Below are positions 62,915 through 64,000 of a DNA stretch of 64,000 nt, one piece after another. The position numbers and the translations under genes are program-made. The stretch is taken from NCBI RefSeq assembly GCF_000317535.1, contig NC_019757.1:2186501-2250500 (forward strand), in the 5' to 3' direction. Numbering within the stretch: the first letter of the stretch is position 1; every line of letters starts with the position of its first letter. The notes beneath the pieces were generated by a model, which saw only the letters and a program-made list of their open reading frames with translations, had not been told where the DNA came from and made no database searches. Source of the DNA: Cylindrospermum stagnale PCC 7417. Lineage in GTDB: Bacteria > Cyanobacteriota > Cyanobacteriia > Cyanobacteriales > Nostocaceae.

Positions 62915-63979
62915 ATGTATAGCGGACAGTACAAAAAAGTTAAAACTTCTGCAAATTCCTCAGACAAACCAGGGCCGAGTCGGTTTGCACCGCGTGGCTT
63001 TGTCGTCCACCCGAAAGCCGAGGAAATCAAGCCTCAACCAGAACAAAAACCAGAAGAACAAACTCAAGGGGAAAAATCAAAGGAAGTTGGTAAGAGTTTC
63101 ATCGATGGAGCGCTATTTGCTCATCGTCCAACACCACCAAAACCACCCAGAATTCAGATGAAGCTTGCTATCGGTCAGCCTGGCGACAAGATAGATATTC
63201 AAACGCAATCTCCCAACAATCTTGTTCAGTGCAAGCTGGTCACAATTGGCACGGAAAAGGTAAATGTTGCCAACGACAAAGAAGAAAAGGAAGCAAATCG
63301 GATTATTAAAGCTATCAAAGATAAGTACGGAATTGACATTTCCTCACAGTCAGGTGTTAACGCGATTAAACTAGACTATGACCAAGTTCCAGACAGTGTA
63401 AAAAATAGTCTAAGTACTAAAGAATGGGAGTTGAAGGAACTTAAAGCTTTAGAAAAAGCACTTCAACACTTTGCTCCTATTTTGGGTACAAGACGAAAAG
63501 CATCTTCTCGTGCAGGTAAAGATCAGGAAATTACCTCAGCCAGCAAGATAGATCAGGCTATTGATGCTAACGATGCTTCTGGTGTTTTAGACAATACCAC
63601 TGTTGGCGAATACTTCGGAAGTTCCAAAAATTTCAGTATGTTTCGCGCTGGTACAGATGACAAAGCAGACTTCAATGACAACGATAAACAGCTTAAAGGC
63701 ACTGCTGTTCATGAAATTGCTCATGGACTGCTGAGTTACGCTCTGAATGATTATGTTGCAGCCCTTGACTACTGGACTAATAAAAATTCAAAAAGTGGTA
63801 AGGCGGGGGCTGAAGCTCCGATTACTGTATATGGCGAGACAAATGCCAGCGAAGATTTATCGGAAGCAGTGATGTATTACTTTGTAGAAAATAAAACATT
63901 AAAAACAAAGTGTCCCAAGCGTTATGAATTCATCAAAAAAACGGTCAAGGATTGGACAAAAAACAATAAGAAGCCATAG
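62915..63979 (+). CDS. Candidate eCIS cargo with zinc metallopeptidase motif
   Basis: 354 residues, RBS GAGG upstream. N-terminal ~90 residues are disordered (PRGFVVHPKAEEIKPQPEQK) and end in IQMKLAIGQPGDK, a leader block often seen in eCIS-linked proteins with DUF4157. The C-terminal half carries HExxH in GTAVHEIAHGLLSY (~270) and a downstream ETNASEDLSEAVMYYF that may supply the third ligand, as in gluzincin-type peptidases. It follows the ATPase gene. Whether it is delivered, or processes particle proteins, is unknown. It looks whole. Confidence 0.75.
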   Translation: MYSGQYKKVKTSANSSDKPGPSRFAPRGFVVHPKAEEIKPQPEQKPEEQTQGEKSKEVGKSFIDGALFAHRPTPPKPPRIQMKLAIGQPGDKIDIQTQSPNNLVQCKLVTIGTEKVNVANDKEEKEANRIIKAIKDKYGIDISSQSGVNAIKLDYDQVPDSVKNSLSTKEWELKELKALEKALQHFAPILGTRRKASSRAGKDQEITSASKIDQAIDANDASGVLDNTTVGEYFGSSKNFSMFRAGTDDKADFNDNDKQLKGTAVHEIAHGLLSYALNDYVAALDYWTNKNSKSGKAGAEAPITVYGETNASEDLSEAVMYYFVENKTLKTKCPKRYEFIKKTVKDWTKNNKKP

Positions 63980-64000
63980 AAACATATTGCTAAATAAACA

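Noticed and set aside
1-64000. tRNA or rRNA genes
   Set aside because: I looked for cloverleaf-like and rRNA-like stretches and saw none I could support by eye.

Overview
The window comes from a filamentous heterocystous cyanobacterium of the Nostoc/Cylindrospermum/Scytonema kind. Evidence: many HIP1 octamers (GCGATCGC), tandem heptamer repeats in gaps, short dispersed repeats inserted even inside genes, cyanobacterium-specific families (DUF3082, DUF928, CHASE2, GerMN lipoprotein, FHA-CHAT protein), and a secondary-metabolite cluster of a type known only from cyanobacteria.

Layout. 1-3.7 kb: end of a histidine kinase, a heptamer repeat, an AraC-type response regulator, then DUF3082, ispE and rsmA on the minus strand. 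3.7-5.0 kb: a graveyard of a tyrosine recombinase and IS5- and IS701-like transposases. 5.0-6.3 kb: a UGT-like glycosyltransferase. 6.9-33.7 kb: one long minus-strand polyketide cluster. 35-38 kb: a multi-PAS histidine kinase. 38.2-51.3 kb: GerMN lipoprotein, DUF928, CHASE2, winged helix, ParA-like ATPase, a 1874-residue glycosyltransferase/haemagglutinin/CHAT fusion, and a TPR protein. 51.4-64 kb: a barstar-like protein and two divergent arms of an extracellular contractile injection system (eCIS): sheath, three tube proteins, small assembly proteins, DUF4255 proteins, an AAA+ ATPase, a two-component pair and a metallopeptidase-like candidate cargo.

The main discovery is the 6.9-33.7 kb cluster. 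In transcription order it reads: fatty-acyl-AMP ligase, ACP, CylC-like di-metal halogenase, PKS (KS-AT-ACP-ACP-donor ACP), decarboxylating KS, HMG-CoA-synthase-like enzyme, ECH1, PKS (ECH2-ER-KS-AT-ACP-TE), type III PKS, an ICMT-like methyltransferase, and a CylK-like alkylating beta-propeller. This is the logic of cylindrocyclophane assembly: a fatty acid is chlorinated in mid-chain, extended, beta-branched and closed to an alkylresorcinol, and two such monomers are then joined by Friedel-Crafts alkylation with loss of chloride, giving a [7.7]paracyclophane. The CylK homologue keeps Arg105 and Tyr473 at exactly those positions when read from its ATG. Past cylK lie a dead carbamoyltransferase (split by a 271-bp MITE with perfect ends and a 10-bp target duplication), a BAHD-type acyltransferase and a Rieske oxygenase, with the glycosyltransferase on the other strand. 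This set suggests a lineage that lost carbamoylation and now makes a differently decorated (acylated, methylated or possibly glycosylated) cyclophane.

The gaps of the cluster are full of small inverted-repeat elements. The eCIS arms lack baseplate, spike and tape-measure genes within the window, so the rest must lie elsewhere.
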